Of a stretch of DNA of 64,000 nucleotides, positions 1-8,631 are shown one piece after another. The notes beneath the pieces were generated by a model. That model was not told the DNA's origin, made no database searches, and saw nothing but the letters and a program-made list of their open reading frames with translations. Position 1 is the first letter of the stretch. Each line of letters opens with the position of its first letter. The stretch comes from Streptomyces pseudovenezuelae. Its GTDB lineage: Bacteria > Actinomycetota > Actinomycetes > Streptomycetales > Streptomycetaceae. The translations under genes and the position numbers were made by a program. The stretch covers positions 82,729 to 146,728 of the forward strand of contig NZ_JARXVH010000022.1 in NCBI RefSeq assembly GCF_029892565.1. The letters are read 5' to 3'.

Positions 1-903
1 CGTTCGGTCTGCACACAGCTCGCCTCGCCGACCGCGAAGGGCCTGTTCCGGGCCGGGATCATCGAGAGCGGCGCCTACGACGACTGCGCCGCCCGCACCC
101 ACCGGACGGCCGTGACGGAGGGAGCCTCCTTCGCTCAGAAGCTCGGTTGTACGACCGTGGCTTGCTTGCGCGGCAAGTCGGCCGCCGAGATCCTCGCCGC
201 CCAGGACGACTTCGACTGGGCGCCGGTGGTCGGCGGGACCTTCCTGCCCCGCCAGCCCGAGGAGGCACTGGCGAAGGGTGCCGCCGCCGGAGTGCCGGTG
301 CTGAACGGGGCGAACCATGACGAGGGGCGGCTGTTCGCGTTCTCGGCGTTCGACCTGAAGGGCACCCCGCTCACCGTCGAGCAGTACCCGGACGCCGTGC
401 GCGCCGACTTCGGCGAGGAGGCCCTGCGCCGCTACCCGGTCTCCGACTACCCCACGCCGACCATCGGATACGCCACCGCCCAGGGCGACAGCCTCTTCGC
501 CTGTCCGGCGCTGCGGCTCGACGGCCTCCTCGCGAAGCGCGGCCCGGTCTACTCGTACGAGTTCGCCGACCTCACCTCCCCGCCCTTCGCCTCCCTGCGC
601 AACCTGCACACCGACTTCGACTTCGGCGCGACCCACGTGAACGAGGTGCAGTACCTGTTCCGGCACTTCGGTCTGGAGTCTCCGCTCGACGCCGAACAGC
701 GGGCGCTGGCGCGGCAGATGGTGGCGTACTGGGGATCCTTCGTACGGGACGGTGTGCCGCGTGCCGCCGGACAGCCGCCGATGCCCGGTGGCACGGGCGT
801 GGTGCTCTCGCTGCGCACGGCGTCGAAGGGCGGGAACGTCCTCAGCACCTCCGTCCACCGGGACCACCGGTGCGATCTGTGGGACGGTGCCGCCGCGCGG
901 TGA
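1..903 (+). CDS. Carboxylesterase/lipase family protein (type B), 5' end cut by window
   Basis: Alpha/beta-hydrolase of the type-B carboxylesterase family, expected to hydrolyse ester bonds. The frame is open from base 1. The first visible residues (RSVCTQLASPTAKGLF) match the stretch directly after the nucleophilic Ser of the FGxSAGG elbow, so the catalytic Ser lies just outside the window. The catalytic His is probably the one in GATHVNEVQYLF near residue 212 of the visible part, a typical type-B pattern. The rest is the substrate-gorge region and ends at a TGA. About 300 residues are visible; the family is usually about 500. Physiological substrate unknown. Family confidence is high, specificity low. 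Confidence 0.85.
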   Translation, partial: RSVCTQLASPTAKGLFRAGIIESGAYDDCAARTHRTAVTEGASFAQKLGCTTVACLRGKSAAEILAAQDDFDWAPVVGGTFLPRQPEEALAKGAAAGVPVLNGANHDEGRLFAFSAFDLKGTPLTVEQYPDAVRADFGEEALRRYPVSDYPTPTIGYATAQGDSLFACPALRLDGLLAKRGPVYSYEFADLTSPPFASLRNLHTDFDFGATHVNEVQYLFRHFGLESPLDAEQRALARQMVAYWGSFVRDGVPRAAGQPPMPGGTGVVLSLRTASKGGNVLSTSVHRDHRCDLWDGAAAR

Positions 904-999
904 CCCGGTAGGCTTCCCGGCGTGCGCCTCGCGCGGCGCGCGCCGGGAATGCCCGCGAACGTAGGGGCATGAACGGCCACGAATCGGGAGGAACCGGCG

Positions 1000-1650
1000 T
1001 TGCACGTCCAGGAGTGGCTCGACACGGTGCCCGCGGCAGCCGTCTATGCCGTGGTGGCACTGGTCATCGGTCTGGAGAGCCTGGGCATCCCGCTGCCGGG
1101 CGAGATCGTCCTGGTCTCGGCGGCGCTGCTGTCCTCGCAGCACTCGGGCATCAACCCGATCGTCCTCGGCGCCTGCGCGACCCTCGGTGCCGTGATCGGC
1201 GACTCCATCGGCTACGCGATCGGCCGCAAGGGCGGACGGCCGCTGCTGGCCTGGCTCGGCAAGAAGTTCCCACGGCACTTCGGTGAGGGGCATATCGCCA
1301 CCGCCGAGCGGTCCTTCGAGAAGTGGGGCATGTGGGCCGTCTTCTTCGGCCGCTTCGTCGCCCTGCTGCGGATCTTCGCCGGCCCGCTCGCGGGCGTCCT
1401 GCACATGCCGTACTGGAAGTTCCTGATCGCCAACGTCCTCGGCGGTATCTGCTGGGCGGGCGGCACCACGGCGGTCATCTACTACGTCGGTGTGGTCGCC
1501 GAGGACTGGCTGAAGCGGTTCTCCTACCTGGGCCTGGCGGCGGCCGTCCTCTTCGGTCTCGCGTCGATGCTGGTGATCAGGCGCAAGGCGAAGAAGTCGG
1601 CGGCGCAGCGGGAGGCGGCCGAGACGGAGCCCGTACCGGCCGTCGACTGA
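1000..1650 (+). CDS. DedA family (SNARE-associated) membrane protein
   Basis: Integral membrane protein of the DedA/VTT family, known as lipid-carrier or phospholipid flippases and involved in membrane homeostasis. The 216-residue length is typical. The signature FFGRFVALLRIFAGPLAG near residues 112-130 carries the conserved G-x-x-x-V-x-x-x-R pattern, and hydrophobic segments occur at both ends and after the signature. The TTG start is chosen because GGGAGGA lies 8 bases upstream. The C-terminus is short and Lys/Arg-rich (RRKAKKSA), probably cytoplasmic. It ends 12 bases from the convergent carbonic-anhydrase-like gene. Substrate unknown. Confidence 0.88.
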   Translation: MHVQEWLDTVPAAAVYAVVALVIGLESLGIPLPGEIVLVSAALLSSQHSGINPIVLGACATLGAVIGDSIGYAIGRKGGRPLLAWLGKKFPRHFGEGHIATAERSFEKWGMWAVFFGRFVALLRIFAGPLAGVLHMPYWKFLIANVLGGICWAGGTTAVIYYVGVVAEDWLKRFSYLGLAAAVLFGLASMLVIRRKAKKSAAQREAAETEPVPAVD

Positions 1651-1661
1651 GGCTGGGACGG

Positions 1662-2195
1662 CTACGGCTTCTCGTGCACCTCGCGGTGCGCCTTCGCGAG
1701 GTCCGCGTACAGCGTGCCGTTGAGCGTGATGCCCTCGCGCTCCTCGTCCGTCAGTTCCCGCCTGATCTTCGCGGGGACGCCCGCGACCAGCGAACCCGGC
1801 GGCACCTGCGTGCCCTGCGGCACCAGAGCCTGCGCGGCGACGAGTGAACCGGCGCCGATCACCGCGCCGTTGAGGACCGTCGCGCCCATGCCGATCAGAC
1901 AGTCTTCCTCGACGGTCGCCCCGTGCACCACCGCGTTGTGCCCCACGGACACCCGCGCACCGATGCTGACCGGGAACCCCGGGTCCGCGTGGAGCGTGCA
2001 GTTGTCCTGGATGTTGGCCCGGGCGCCGACGGAGATCCGCTCGACGTCACCCCGCAGTACGGCGCCGTACCAGACGCTCGCCCCGGCCTGCAGCGTCACG
2101 TCCCCGACGACCGAGGCCGTGGGCGCCACGAACGCCTCTTCGTCGATCCTCGGCTCCCTGTCGCCGATCCCCGTGATCAACGCCTTGTGCGTCAT
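1662..2195 (-). CDS. Gamma-carbonic anhydrase family protein (left-handed beta-helix)
   Basis: Hexapeptide-repeat protein of the gamma-CA/PaaY/YrdA type, 177 residues, almost entirely left-handed beta-helix. The three His expected to bind metal between subunits are visible in the order LHAD, GHNAVVHG. The Arg-Asp pair (LRGDV) and NIQDN motif of the family are also present. It probably hydrates CO2 or acts as a thioesterase-like enzyme, as reported for some relatives; the sequence cannot decide. The ATG at 2195 is preferred over an upstream in-frame start because AAGGAG sits about 8 bases before it. It is divergent from the acyltransferase gene, which encodes another beta-helix protein. Confidence 0.88.
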   Translation of the reverse strand: MTHKALITGIGDREPRIDEEAFVAPTASVVGDVTLQAGASVWYGAVLRGDVERISVGARANIQDNCTLHADPGFPVSIGARVSVGHNAVVHGATVEEDCLIGMGATVLNGAVIGAGSLVAAQALVPQGTQVPPGSLVAGVPAKIRRELTDEEREGITLNGTLYADLAKAHREVHEKP

Positions 2196-2311
2196 CGTTC
2201 TCGCTCCTTGTGGCCGTCCTCGCTTCAGAACGCACCGTACGCCACCCGGTGGGGCGAAGATCACAAGCCCTCGACCTCATAAGGGCACCGCACTCTCAGT
2301 ACGGTGACTGC

Positions 2312-3076
2312 GTGCCGAAGCGCAAGAACACGTTCTCATCCTGGCGTCACCGTCTCGTCCAGCGCGCGGTGCACGCGGGCTGGGCCTGGGTGCAGCGCAC
2401 GGGCTCCGTCACCGCCGACTCCCCGGGACGGTTCCGCTTCGGCGCGATGGGAACCGGTACCAGGCTCGCCTTCCCGCTCGGCACGGTCTTCGGCGAACCC
2501 TGGATCCATCTGGGCGCCCACTGCATCGTCGGCGAACAGGTCACCCTCACCGCCGGCCTGATGCCCGACCTCGACCTCGGCCCCGACCCCATCCTGCGGC
2601 TCGGCGACGGCGTGGTCCTCGGCCGCGGCAGCCACGTCATCGCCGACACGACGGTCACCATCGGCAGCGACTGCTACTTCGGCCCGTACGTCTACGTCAC
2701 GTCCACGAACCACTCGTACGACGATCCCCACGAGCCCATCGGCAAGCAGTGGCCCCGGATGGAGCCGGTGGAGATCGGCCCGGGCTGCTGGATCGGCACC
2801 GGCGCGGTGATCCTGCCGGGCGCGCGGATCGGGCGGAACGTGGTGGTGGCCGCCGGGGCGGTCGTCCGCGGCGAGGTGCCCGACCATGCGGTGGTGGCGG
2901 GGGCGCCCGCCCGGGTCGTACGCCGCTGGACCTCGGCCGAGGGCTGGCAGCCGCCCCTCAGGACTCCCGCGCCGGTGCCGATCCCCGACGGTGTCACCCC
3001 CGAACAGCTGCTGGCGCTCTCGGAGTTGGACGACGAGACGGTGGAGCGGTTGGCGCAGCTCGACGTGGAGTCCTGA
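2312..3076 (+). CDS. Acyltransferase of the hexapeptide-repeat (LbH) family
   Basis: 254-residue protein with a central left-handed beta-helix (about residues 60-200). Repeats are of the form IGSDCYFGPYVYVTSTNHSY and IGPGCWIGTGAVILPGARIG, as in maltose O-acetyltransferase/CysE-like enzymes. The NHSYDDP segment matches the catalytic-His loop of this superfamily. It likely transfers an acyl group to a sugar or cell-envelope substrate; the acceptor is not predictable. The N-terminus is basic, and the C-terminal tail (after about residue 210) is outside the helix. The GTG at 2312 is selected because the frame upstream reads into the divergent promoter and lacks homology-like sequence. No strong ribosome-binding site is visible. 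Confidence 0.8.
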   Translation: MPKRKNTFSSWRHRLVQRAVHAGWAWVQRTGSVTADSPGRFRFGAMGTGTRLAFPLGTVFGEPWIHLGAHCIVGEQVTLTAGLMPDLDLGPDPILRLGDGVVLGRGSHVIADTTVTIGSDCYFGPYVYVTSTNHSYDDPHEPIGKQWPRMEPVEIGPGCWIGTGAVILPGARIGRNVVVAAGAVVRGEVPDHAVVAGAPARVVRRWTSAEGWQPPLRTPAPVPIPDGVTPEQLLALSELDDETVERLAQLDVES

Positions 3077-3263
3077 CGCGCGCGCCGCTGGTTCGGCAGG
3101 GTGCCCGGCGTCTTGCTCGGGCTGGGGCGGATGCCGATCGTGCCCCGTGCCCCGTGCTCGGGCCGAGGTCGAGCCGAGCAGCGGATCTCGAAGCTCCTGC
3201 TCAGGCTCAATCCGACCTCACTCCTCGTTCGGGGCGAGCCGGACGGCAGACTCCGAAACCCGA
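3077..3263. other. 187-bp intergenic gap between convergent genes
   Basis: Between the convergent acyltransferase and EamA genes. No open frame with actinobacterial codon pattern and no strong hairpin was recognised. I see nothing functional beyond a spacer. Confidence 0.5.
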
Positions 3264-4121
3264 TCACCCTGCGGCCAGCAGCAGCGTGCCGAGTAGAGCG
3301 AGGCCCGCGCCCGCTGCCTGGACCGTGCGGAGGCGTTCGTCGAGGAAGCCGCGGGCGGCGAGGGACGTCACCACCGGGTAGAGCGAGGCCAGGACCGCGG
3401 CCACGGTGATCGGGCCGTGCTGGGCGGCGATCGAGTACGTGCCGTTCGCCGCGACGTCCGCGAGGCCGACGAAGGCGAGCGTCGGCAGGGAGGCCCAGGG
3501 GAAGCCGGTCGGCGGGAGGGCCTCGGCGCCGCGTCGCACGGAGACGTACAGGGCGATGCCGCCGGCGACCACGTTCGTCACGCGCTGCACGAAGAGGGCG
3601 AGGAAGAGGCCGGTGACGGTCGTCGAGGCCTCCGCGATCAGCGCGAACACCGCGCCGAAGCCGAGCGCCGCGACGAGGGTGAGCACGATGGCCCGGCGCT
3701 GGACGGACGCGCCGCGCAGTTGCGGACCTCCAGCGAGGACGACCCCGGTGACGGCGACCGCGATGCCCGCGACCTGCACCATGCCGGGGCGCTCGCCGAG
3801 GAACAGGCCCACGCCGACCGGGACGGCCACGCTCAGGGTCGCGAGCGGGGAGACGACGCCCATCGGGCCCAGCGCGAGCGCCTTGTAGAAGGCGATCATC
3901 GCCACGGGGCTCGCCAGGCCGGCCGCGACCGCGAACCACAGCCGCGGCCCCGCCTCGCTCCAGCCGCCCGTCGCCACCACGACCACGCCGAGCACGGCCG
4001 CCGCGATCACCTGCGAGACCACGACCACCGTCAGCGCCGGGGTGCGCCGGGTGAGCAGGCCGCCGCCGAAGTCGGCCAGGCCCCACAGGAGACTGGTGGC
4101 CAGGGCGAAGAATGCTGTCAC
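3264..4121 (-). CDS. EamA/DMT family transporter
   Basis: Ten-segment drug/metabolite transporter of the EamA family, 285 residues, composed of two EamA repeats (about residues 5-130 and 145-280). Hydrophobic segments are spaced by short charged loops, and the second half contains the conserved small-residue helix before the end. It likely exports small metabolites or amino acids. The GTG at 4121 is preferred over the upstream start because it begins directly with the first membrane segment (TAFFALATSLLWGL). It is divergently transcribed from the XRE-cupin regulator, a pairing that suggests the regulator controls this exporter. Confidence 0.85.
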   Translation of the reverse strand: MTAFFALATSLLWGLADFGGGLLTRRTPALTVVVVSQVIAAAVLGVVVVATGGWSEAGPRLWFAVAAGLASPVAMIAFYKALALGPMGVVSPLATLSVAVPVGVGLFLGERPGMVQVAGIAVAVTGVVLAGGPQLRGASVQRRAIVLTLVAALGFGAVFALIAEASTTVTGLFLALFVQRVTNVVAGGIALYVSVRRGAEALPPTGFPWASLPTLAFVGLADVAANGTYSIAAQHGPITVAAVLASLYPVVTSLAARGFLDERLRTVQAAGAGLALLGTLLLAAG

Positions 4122-4213
4122 GGTCGCCTCGCAGTACAGTTCGGTGAACGATCCGGTGCACCACACCGTAGTTCACTGCATTGCACTCTGTCATTCAGAA
4201 TATTGGACGTGAA
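4122..4213. promoter_or_regulatory. Divergent promoter region of the EamA exporter and XRE regulator
   Basis: 92-bp intergenic region that must contain both promoters. TGCATTGCA (4177-4185) is a palindrome around a single central base and could be an operator. CAGAAT at 4196-4201 is a plausible -10 hexamer for the regulator, with TTCACT (4172-4177) as a weak -35 at 18-bp spacing. The assignment is by eye and tentative. Confidence 0.35.
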
Positions 4214-4786
4214 GTGGCGGACCTCGACCTGCTGAACCAGTCCCTGGCGCGCAACGTCAAGCGCTGGCGCAACGAACGCGGCTTCACCCTCGACGCGCTC
4301 GCCGCCCGCGCCGGAGTCAGCCGCGGCATGCTCATCCAGATCGAGCAGGCCCGCACCAACCCCAGCATCGGCACCGTCGTGAAGATCGGGGACGCGCTGG
4401 GCATCAGCATCACCACACTGCTCGACTACGAGCAGGGCCCCAAGGTCCGGATCGTCCCCGCCGACCAGGCGGTGCGGCTCTGGCACACCGACGCCGGCAG
4501 CTACAACCGCCTCCTCGCCGGCACCGAGGCCCCCGGCCCGCTGGAGATGTGGGACTGGCGCCTCATGCCCGGCGACCACAGCCCCTCCGACCCGCACCCC
4601 GCCGGGACGGTCGAGCTCGTGCACGTGACGGCCGGCGAGTTGACCCTCACCGTCGACGGCGAGAAGTACCCCGTCCCGGCCGGTTCGAGCGTCTCCTTCG
4701 AGGCCAACAGCGCGCACACGTACGGCAACGAGGGGCAGGCGCCGGTCGAGATGATCATGTGCGTCTCGGTTCCCGGCGTGCGCTGA
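4214..4786 (+). CDS. XRE-family transcriptional regulator with C-terminal cupin domain
   Basis: 190 residues. The N-terminal helix-turn-helix (about 10-64) contains GFTLDALAARAGVSRGMLIQ and the usual ARTNPSIGTVVKIGDAL continuation. The C-terminal cupin_2 barrel (about 105-180) contains PAGTVELVHVTAGELTLTVD and the PAGSSVSFEANSAHTY second motif. This two-domain design is common for regulators that sense a small ligand. It sits divergent from an EamA exporter and upstream of a YbaK-type deacylase, so it probably regulates those genes. The GTG at 4214 is chosen because the conserved sequence begins there and a -10-like element precedes it; a TTG at 4181 would add 11 residues. Confidence 0.87.
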   Translation: MADLDLLNQSLARNVKRWRNERGFTLDALAARAGVSRGMLIQIEQARTNPSIGTVVKIGDALGISITTLLDYEQGPKVRIVPADQAVRLWHTDAGSYNRLLAGTEAPGPLEMWDWRLMPGDHSPSDPHPAGTVELVHVTAGELTLTVDGEKYPVPAGSSVSFEANSAHTYGNEGQAPVEMIMCVSVPGVR

Positions 4787-4830
4787 AGGCGGCGCGGGAG
4801 GCGGTCCGAGGGGTTTGTTAGCGTGCCGCC

Positions 4831-5391
4831 ATGGACGCACCCATCGGACACTTCGACCACGCCGCCCCCGCTCCCGACGCCCTCGACCACCTGATCGGCC
4901 CGGTCGCCGACGCCGTACGCCGGTGGCGCGGCAGTGTCCCCGCCGAGCAGATCGTCTACGTCGAGACGGACCCGGAGTGGGCCGACACCGCGACCTTCGT
5001 GGAGCGCTACGGCCGGGAGCTGCTCGAACAGTCGGCGAACTGTGTGGTGGTCGCCGGCAAGCGGGGCGGCGAGACCACCCTCGCGGCCTGTGTCGCGCTG
5101 TCCACCACCCGGGTCGACGTGAACGGCACGGTCCGTCGCCAACTCGGCGCCCGCAAGGCCTCGTTCGCGTCGATGGACACCGCGACGGGGGAGACCGGCA
5201 TGGAGTACGGCGGCATCACCCCGATCGGACTGCCCGACGGTTGGCCCCTGTTGGTGGACTCGGCCGTCGTCGACCTCCCGTACGTCCTGGTCGGCAGCGG
5301 CCGGCGGCGCGGCAAGCTGCTGGTGCCGGGCAAGGCGTTCGCCGAACTGCCCGGCGCCGTGGTCCTGGAGGGACTGGGAGTGGCGGTCTGA
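4831..5391 (+). CDS. YbaK/EbsC family protein (aminoacyl-tRNA deacylase-like)
   Basis: 186-residue single-domain protein of the YbaK/EbsC/ProX fold, a family that hydrolyses mischarged aminoacyl-tRNAs in trans. Family landmarks are NCVVVAGKRGG near the beginning of the core, the Lys in GARKASFAS (the conserved active-site Lys region), and GGITPIGLP followed by VLVGSGRRRGKL near the end. It lies 44 bases downstream of the XRE-cupin gene on the same strand and is probably cotranscribed with it. Which aminoacyl-tRNA it edits cannot be told from sequence alone. Confidence 0.87.
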   Translation: MDAPIGHFDHAAPAPDALDHLIGPVADAVRRWRGSVPAEQIVYVETDPEWADTATFVERYGRELLEQSANCVVVAGKRGGETTLAACVALSTTRVDVNGTVRRQLGARKASFASMDTATGETGMEYGGITPIGLPDGWPLLVDSAVVDLPYVLVGSGRRRGKLLVPGKAFAELPGAVVLEGLGVAV

Positions 5392-5415
5392 CCGGGGTGT
5401 CCCGTCAGTGCCTTG

Positions 5416-6651
5416 TCAGGTGGCGGAGTCCTCGCCGAGGTACTGCTCCGCGAACGCGCCGGCCGCCGCGGGCGAGGTGAACAGACGGCGCAGTCGGGCG
5501 AGCGTGGTACCGGCGCGGAACGGGTCGCCCGAGGACGTGCCGTGGTAGACGTCCGACAGCCACTGCGAGAACTCCTGGTAGTCCCACACCCGTTGCAGGC
5601 ACGCGTCCGAGTAGCCGTGCAGGCCGCCCGCGTCGCCCTTCGTGAGGTAGGAGACAAGCCCGTCGCCGAGCAGGAAGGCGTCGTGCAGGGCGAGGTTCAT
5701 GCCCTTGGCCGCGATGGGGGCCGTGAGGTGGGCCGCGTCCCCGGCGAGGAAGAGGCGGCCGAACACCATCGGTTCGACCACGTAGTTGTGCATGTCGAGG
5801 ACGCGCTTCTCGATCAGCCGTCCCTCCGTCAGGGGCGGCCGGTCGGCGGCGCCGAGCCGCTCCTGCAGCTCGGTCCAGACGCGCTCGTGCGACCAGTTCT
5901 CCGGGTCGTCGCCGGGCGGGCACTCCAGGTAGTAGCGGGTGACCTCGGGGCTGCGCGGCATGTGTCCAGCGAACCCGCGCGGATGGATGCCGAACAGCAC
6001 ACAGTCCGAGGAGGGCGGCGCCTCGGCGAGCAGCGCCAGCCAGCCGATGCCGTAGTCGTGCCGGGCGATGCGAGCCCGCTCCGGCAGCACCGTCCGCGTC
6101 ACCCCGCGCGCTCCGTCGCAGCCGGCCACGAAGTCGCAGTGCACGAGCTGCCGTTGACCGGTCTCCGGGTCCGTGTACGAAACTGAGGGCCGGTCCGAGT
6201 CCAGGTCGTGCAGCTGTACGTCCCGCACGCCGAACCGAATGGCCCCGCCGCGCACGTCCGCGTACTCCCGCACCAGGTCCGTCACGAGCAACGGCTGCGG
6301 GTAGACGAAGTGGTGATGCCCCGTCAGCTCGTGGTACGAGAACCGGTGGCGCCGCGCCTCGAACCGGAACTCGCACTCGGTGTGCAGCTCGGCCCGCGCC
6401 AACAGGTTGTCCGCGAGGCCCCGTTGTTCGAGGCCGCGCACCGCCCACTCCTCGATCACGCCGGCCCGGGGCCGCCGTTCTATGAACTCGCGGGTCTCCA
6501 CCTCCAGGACCAGGCAGTCGACGGAGGCGGCGCGCAGGATGTTGCCGATGGTGAGGCCGGCCGGTCCGGCGCCCACGATCACCACGGGAAAGCGCTGCGC
6601 GGACGGCGGGCCGGAGTGGGCGGAGCCGGGGTGGGGGGAAGCGAAAGTCAC
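5416..6651 (-). CDS. pobA: 4-hydroxybenzoate 3-monooxygenase
   Basis: FAD-dependent aromatic hydroxylase converting 4-hydroxybenzoate to protocatechuate with NAD(P)H and O2, feeding the beta-ketoadipate pathway. 411 residues, slightly longer than the usual 390-395 because of an N-terminal Ser/Pro-rich leader. FAD dinucleotide motif VGAGPAGLTIG at about 26-36; ERRPRAGVIEEW and the Tyr-rich HHHFVYPQP segment typical of PobA; second FAD motif FLAGDAAHLTAPIAAKGMN. The GTG start is probably leaderless: CATAAT (complement of 6658-6663) lies 6 bases before it, with no Shine-Dalgarno. No pca genes are adjacent and no dedicated regulator is next to it. Confidence 0.9.
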   Translation of the reverse strand: MTFASPHPGSAHSGPPSAQRFPVVIVGAGPAGLTIGNILRAASVDCLVLEVETREFIERRPRAGVIEEWAVRGLEQRGLADNLLARAELHTECEFRFEARRHRFSYHELTGHHHFVYPQPLLVTDLVREYADVRGGAIRFGVRDVQLHDLDSDRPSVSYTDPETGQRQLVHCDFVAGCDGARGVTRTVLPERARIARHDYGIGWLALLAEAPPSSDCVLFGIHPRGFAGHMPRSPEVTRYYLECPPGDDPENWSHERVWTELQERLGAADRPPLTEGRLIEKRVLDMHNYVVEPMVFGRLFLAGDAAHLTAPIAAKGMNLALHDAFLLGDGLVSYLTKGDAGGLHGYSDACLQRVWDYQEFSQWLSDVYHGTSSGDPFRAGTTLARLRRLFTSPAAAGAFAEQYLGEDSAT

Positions 6652-6792
6652 CCGAGCATTATGACGGTGGCCCGTCAGCGGCGGCAGGGTTCACCGCGGC
6701 CGACGGGCCGTCGTACCAGGGGACTTGGCAGGGGACGTGTGGTGGTGGCGTGGGTGCCGTGAGCCGGCCGGTGCGTGTGTGCCGTACGTCCG

Positions 6793-8349
6793 TCAGTGCG
6801 CGGGCGCGTCGGTGACCACGACCTCCTCGATGCTCCGCTCGATCGCCTCGACCGGGGACGCGGTCGCCCGCGCCCAGTAGTAGATGCCGACCGAGAAGGC
6901 CGCGATGATCAGCATGTCCCACCACAGGCCGATGCGGCCGGCACCGCCGAAGCCGCCCTGCGAGGAGATCACACCCATCCCCAGCAGATAGACCGGCAGC
7001 CACTGGGCGGCCTTGAAGTCCATCCGGGGCGCGTCCGGTTGCTCGGACGCGGTCGCGTACCAGGCGTAGAGACCGAGCAGCAGGTAGCCGAGGACGATCG
7101 CGATGCCCAGCCGCCACAGGGTGTCCCAACCGGCCCAGTAGATGATGAAGTTGGCCACCACGAACGACAGCGGCGAGAGCACCTTGCCGGCCGGCAGCCG
7201 GTAGGGGTGGTCGTGGTCCGGCAGCCGGTCGGCGAAGACGCCGTACGCCAACGGAGCGCCCGCGTACATCAGGACGCTCGCCGAGGTGATGAAGCCGACC
7301 AGCTCCTGCCAGCTCGGGAACGGCAGGAAGCAGACCACGCCGGTCACGAAGGAGACGATCAGGCCGAACCACGGCACGCCCCGGGCGTCGGTGCGGGCGA
7401 AGAGCTTCGGCGCGTAGCCGTTCTTCGCCAGGCCGAAGGAGACCCGGGAGGTGGCGGTGGTGTAGATCAGACCGGTGCCACCGGGGGAGATCACGGCGTC
7501 GAGATAGAGCACCACGCTCAGCCAGCCGAGCCCCACCAGGGTCGCGAGACCGGCCCAAGGGCCGCTGATCCCCTGGAAGTCGAGGTGCGCCCAGCCGTGC
7601 GCGAAGGTGCTGTGCGGCAGCGCGGCGATGAACACGACCTGGAGCAGCAGGTAGATGACCGCGCCGATGGCGACCGAACCCAGGGTCGCCCGGGGCAGAT
7701 CCCGCTTCGGATTGCGGCTCTCGCCCGCCAGTTGGATCGCCTGCTCGAAGCCCAGCAGAGCGAAGATGATGCCGCTGCCGCTGATGGCGCTGAGCACGCC
7801 CTTGGCACCGAACGGCGCGAAGGTCTCCGAAGTGAAGTTGCCCGGATGGAAGTTGCCGGCCGCGATGATGAAGATGGCGCCCAGCGGGACGGCGATCTTC
7901 CACCAGGTGGCGGCGCTGTTGGTGTGTGCCAGGGCGCGGACGCCGAAGAAGTTGACCGCGACGAACACGGCCATCAGGACGACGGCGGTGGCGAAGCCGC
8001 TCGTCGTCAGCGTGCCGTCGGCGTGCTGAAGGCCCTGCGCCCAGTGCCAGTGACCGGCGTAGCCGATCATCGCCTCGACCTCGATCGGGGCGACGGTCGC
8101 GGCCTGCAGCCAGGAGAACCAGCCGAAGGACATGCCCGCCAGGCCGCCGAAGGCGTAGTGCGGATAGCGTGCGGTGCCGCCCGCGACCGGGAACATGCCG
8201 CCGAGTTCGGCGTGCACCAGGGCGAGCAGCACGATCGCGATCGCGCCGATCACCCACGAGATGATCGCCGCGGGTCCGGCTGCCACGACGGCTTTCTCGG
8301 CGCCGTAGAGCCATCCCGAACCGATGATGGAACCGACGGAGGCCCACAT
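6793..8349 (-). CDS. APC superfamily permease (aspartate/proton-symporter-like)
   Basis: Amino acid/polyamine/organocation transporter with about 12-14 membrane segments, 518 residues from the first usable ATG. The first segment contains SVGSIIGSGWLYG, the helix-breaking G[ST]GI-type motif that binds the substrate amino group. FALLGFEQAIQLAGESRNPKRD is the family motif after helix 6. Oddity: ATG 8349 falls inside what should be the first conserved segment (RDVGLIGLMWASVGS reads in frame upstream with no ATG, GTG or TTG). The upstream peptide of 17 residues (MVSVDHAPRRRQEAQAD) lies in another frame, suggesting a frameshift or an upstream ORF. There is no Shine-Dalgarno before 8349. Confidence 0.82.
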   Translation of the reverse strand: MWASVGSIIGSGWLYGAEKAVVAAGPAAIISWVIGAIAIVLLALVHAELGGMFPVAGGTARYPHYAFGGLAGMSFGWFSWLQAATVAPIEVEAMIGYAGHWHWAQGLQHADGTLTTSGFATAVVLMAVFVAVNFFGVRALAHTNSAATWWKIAVPLGAIFIIAAGNFHPGNFTSETFAPFGAKGVLSAISGSGIIFALLGFEQAIQLAGESRNPKRDLPRATLGSVAIGAVIYLLLQVVFIAALPHSTFAHGWAHLDFQGISGPWAGLATLVGLGWLSVVLYLDAVISPGGTGLIYTTATSRVSFGLAKNGYAPKLFARTDARGVPWFGLIVSFVTGVVCFLPFPSWQELVGFITSASVLMYAGAPLAYGVFADRLPDHDHPYRLPAGKVLSPLSFVVANFIIYWAGWDTLWRLGIAIVLGYLLLGLYAWYATASEQPDAPRMDFKAAQWLPVYLLGMGVISSQGGFGGAGRIGLWWDMLIIAAFSVGIYYWARATASPVEAIERSIEEVVVTDAPAH

Positions 8350-8631
8350 CAGACCGATGAGTCCGACGTCCCTCCTCAGTCCGCCTGTGCCTCTTGTCTC
8401 CGCCGCGGGGCGTGATCGACGCTCACCATTTTCTCAGCGGCCTCTCATGAAATGTATAGAAACTTTCAGCGCCTGAGAGGTTGCAGGTTAGGAATCAAAG
8501 GTGGGCGTGCAGAAGACCCCTGGCACAATCTTGACCAGGGGGAGGGCGGATCCTGGACTGTGCTTCAGAAGGTCTGTACGCGGCACTTCGGAAGGTCGGA
8601 AGGCGGTGTGAATGTGGGGCGCGACCCCTGC
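8350..8631. promoter_or_regulatory. Permease leader region with inverted repeats
   Basis: 282-bp gap between the permease start and the CoA-binding gene end. On the minus strand, near 8434, a 17-codon ORF (ATGGTGAGC...) ends at TGA 17 codons later, overlapping a GAGGAGG site before the permease. An imperfect stem, CTTTCAG-CGC-CTGAGAG (8464-8480), lies upstream and could be an operator. The rest of the gap holds a hairpin described separately. I found no recognisable riboswitch core. Confidence 0.4.
8517..8541 (-). terminator. Putative terminator downstream of the CoA-binding gene
   Basis: Perfect 7-bp inverted repeat CCCCTGG / CCAGGGG with an 11-base loop. Read on the minus strand it is followed by TCTTCT, a weak pyrimidine tract. 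It sits about 90 bp past the CoA-binding protein stop and before the permease, so a terminator or attenuator role is plausible. The U-tract is poor, as often in Streptomyces. Confidence 0.4.

Noticed and set aside
6775..8415. 546-codon plus-strand frame
   Set aside because: Entirely antisense to the APC permease, very His/Asp/Arg-rich, no motif.
8350..8631. Glycine or c-di-AMP riboswitch upstream of the permease
   Set aside because: CTCTCAGG-like and other fragments are present but the conserved cores and pairing are not.
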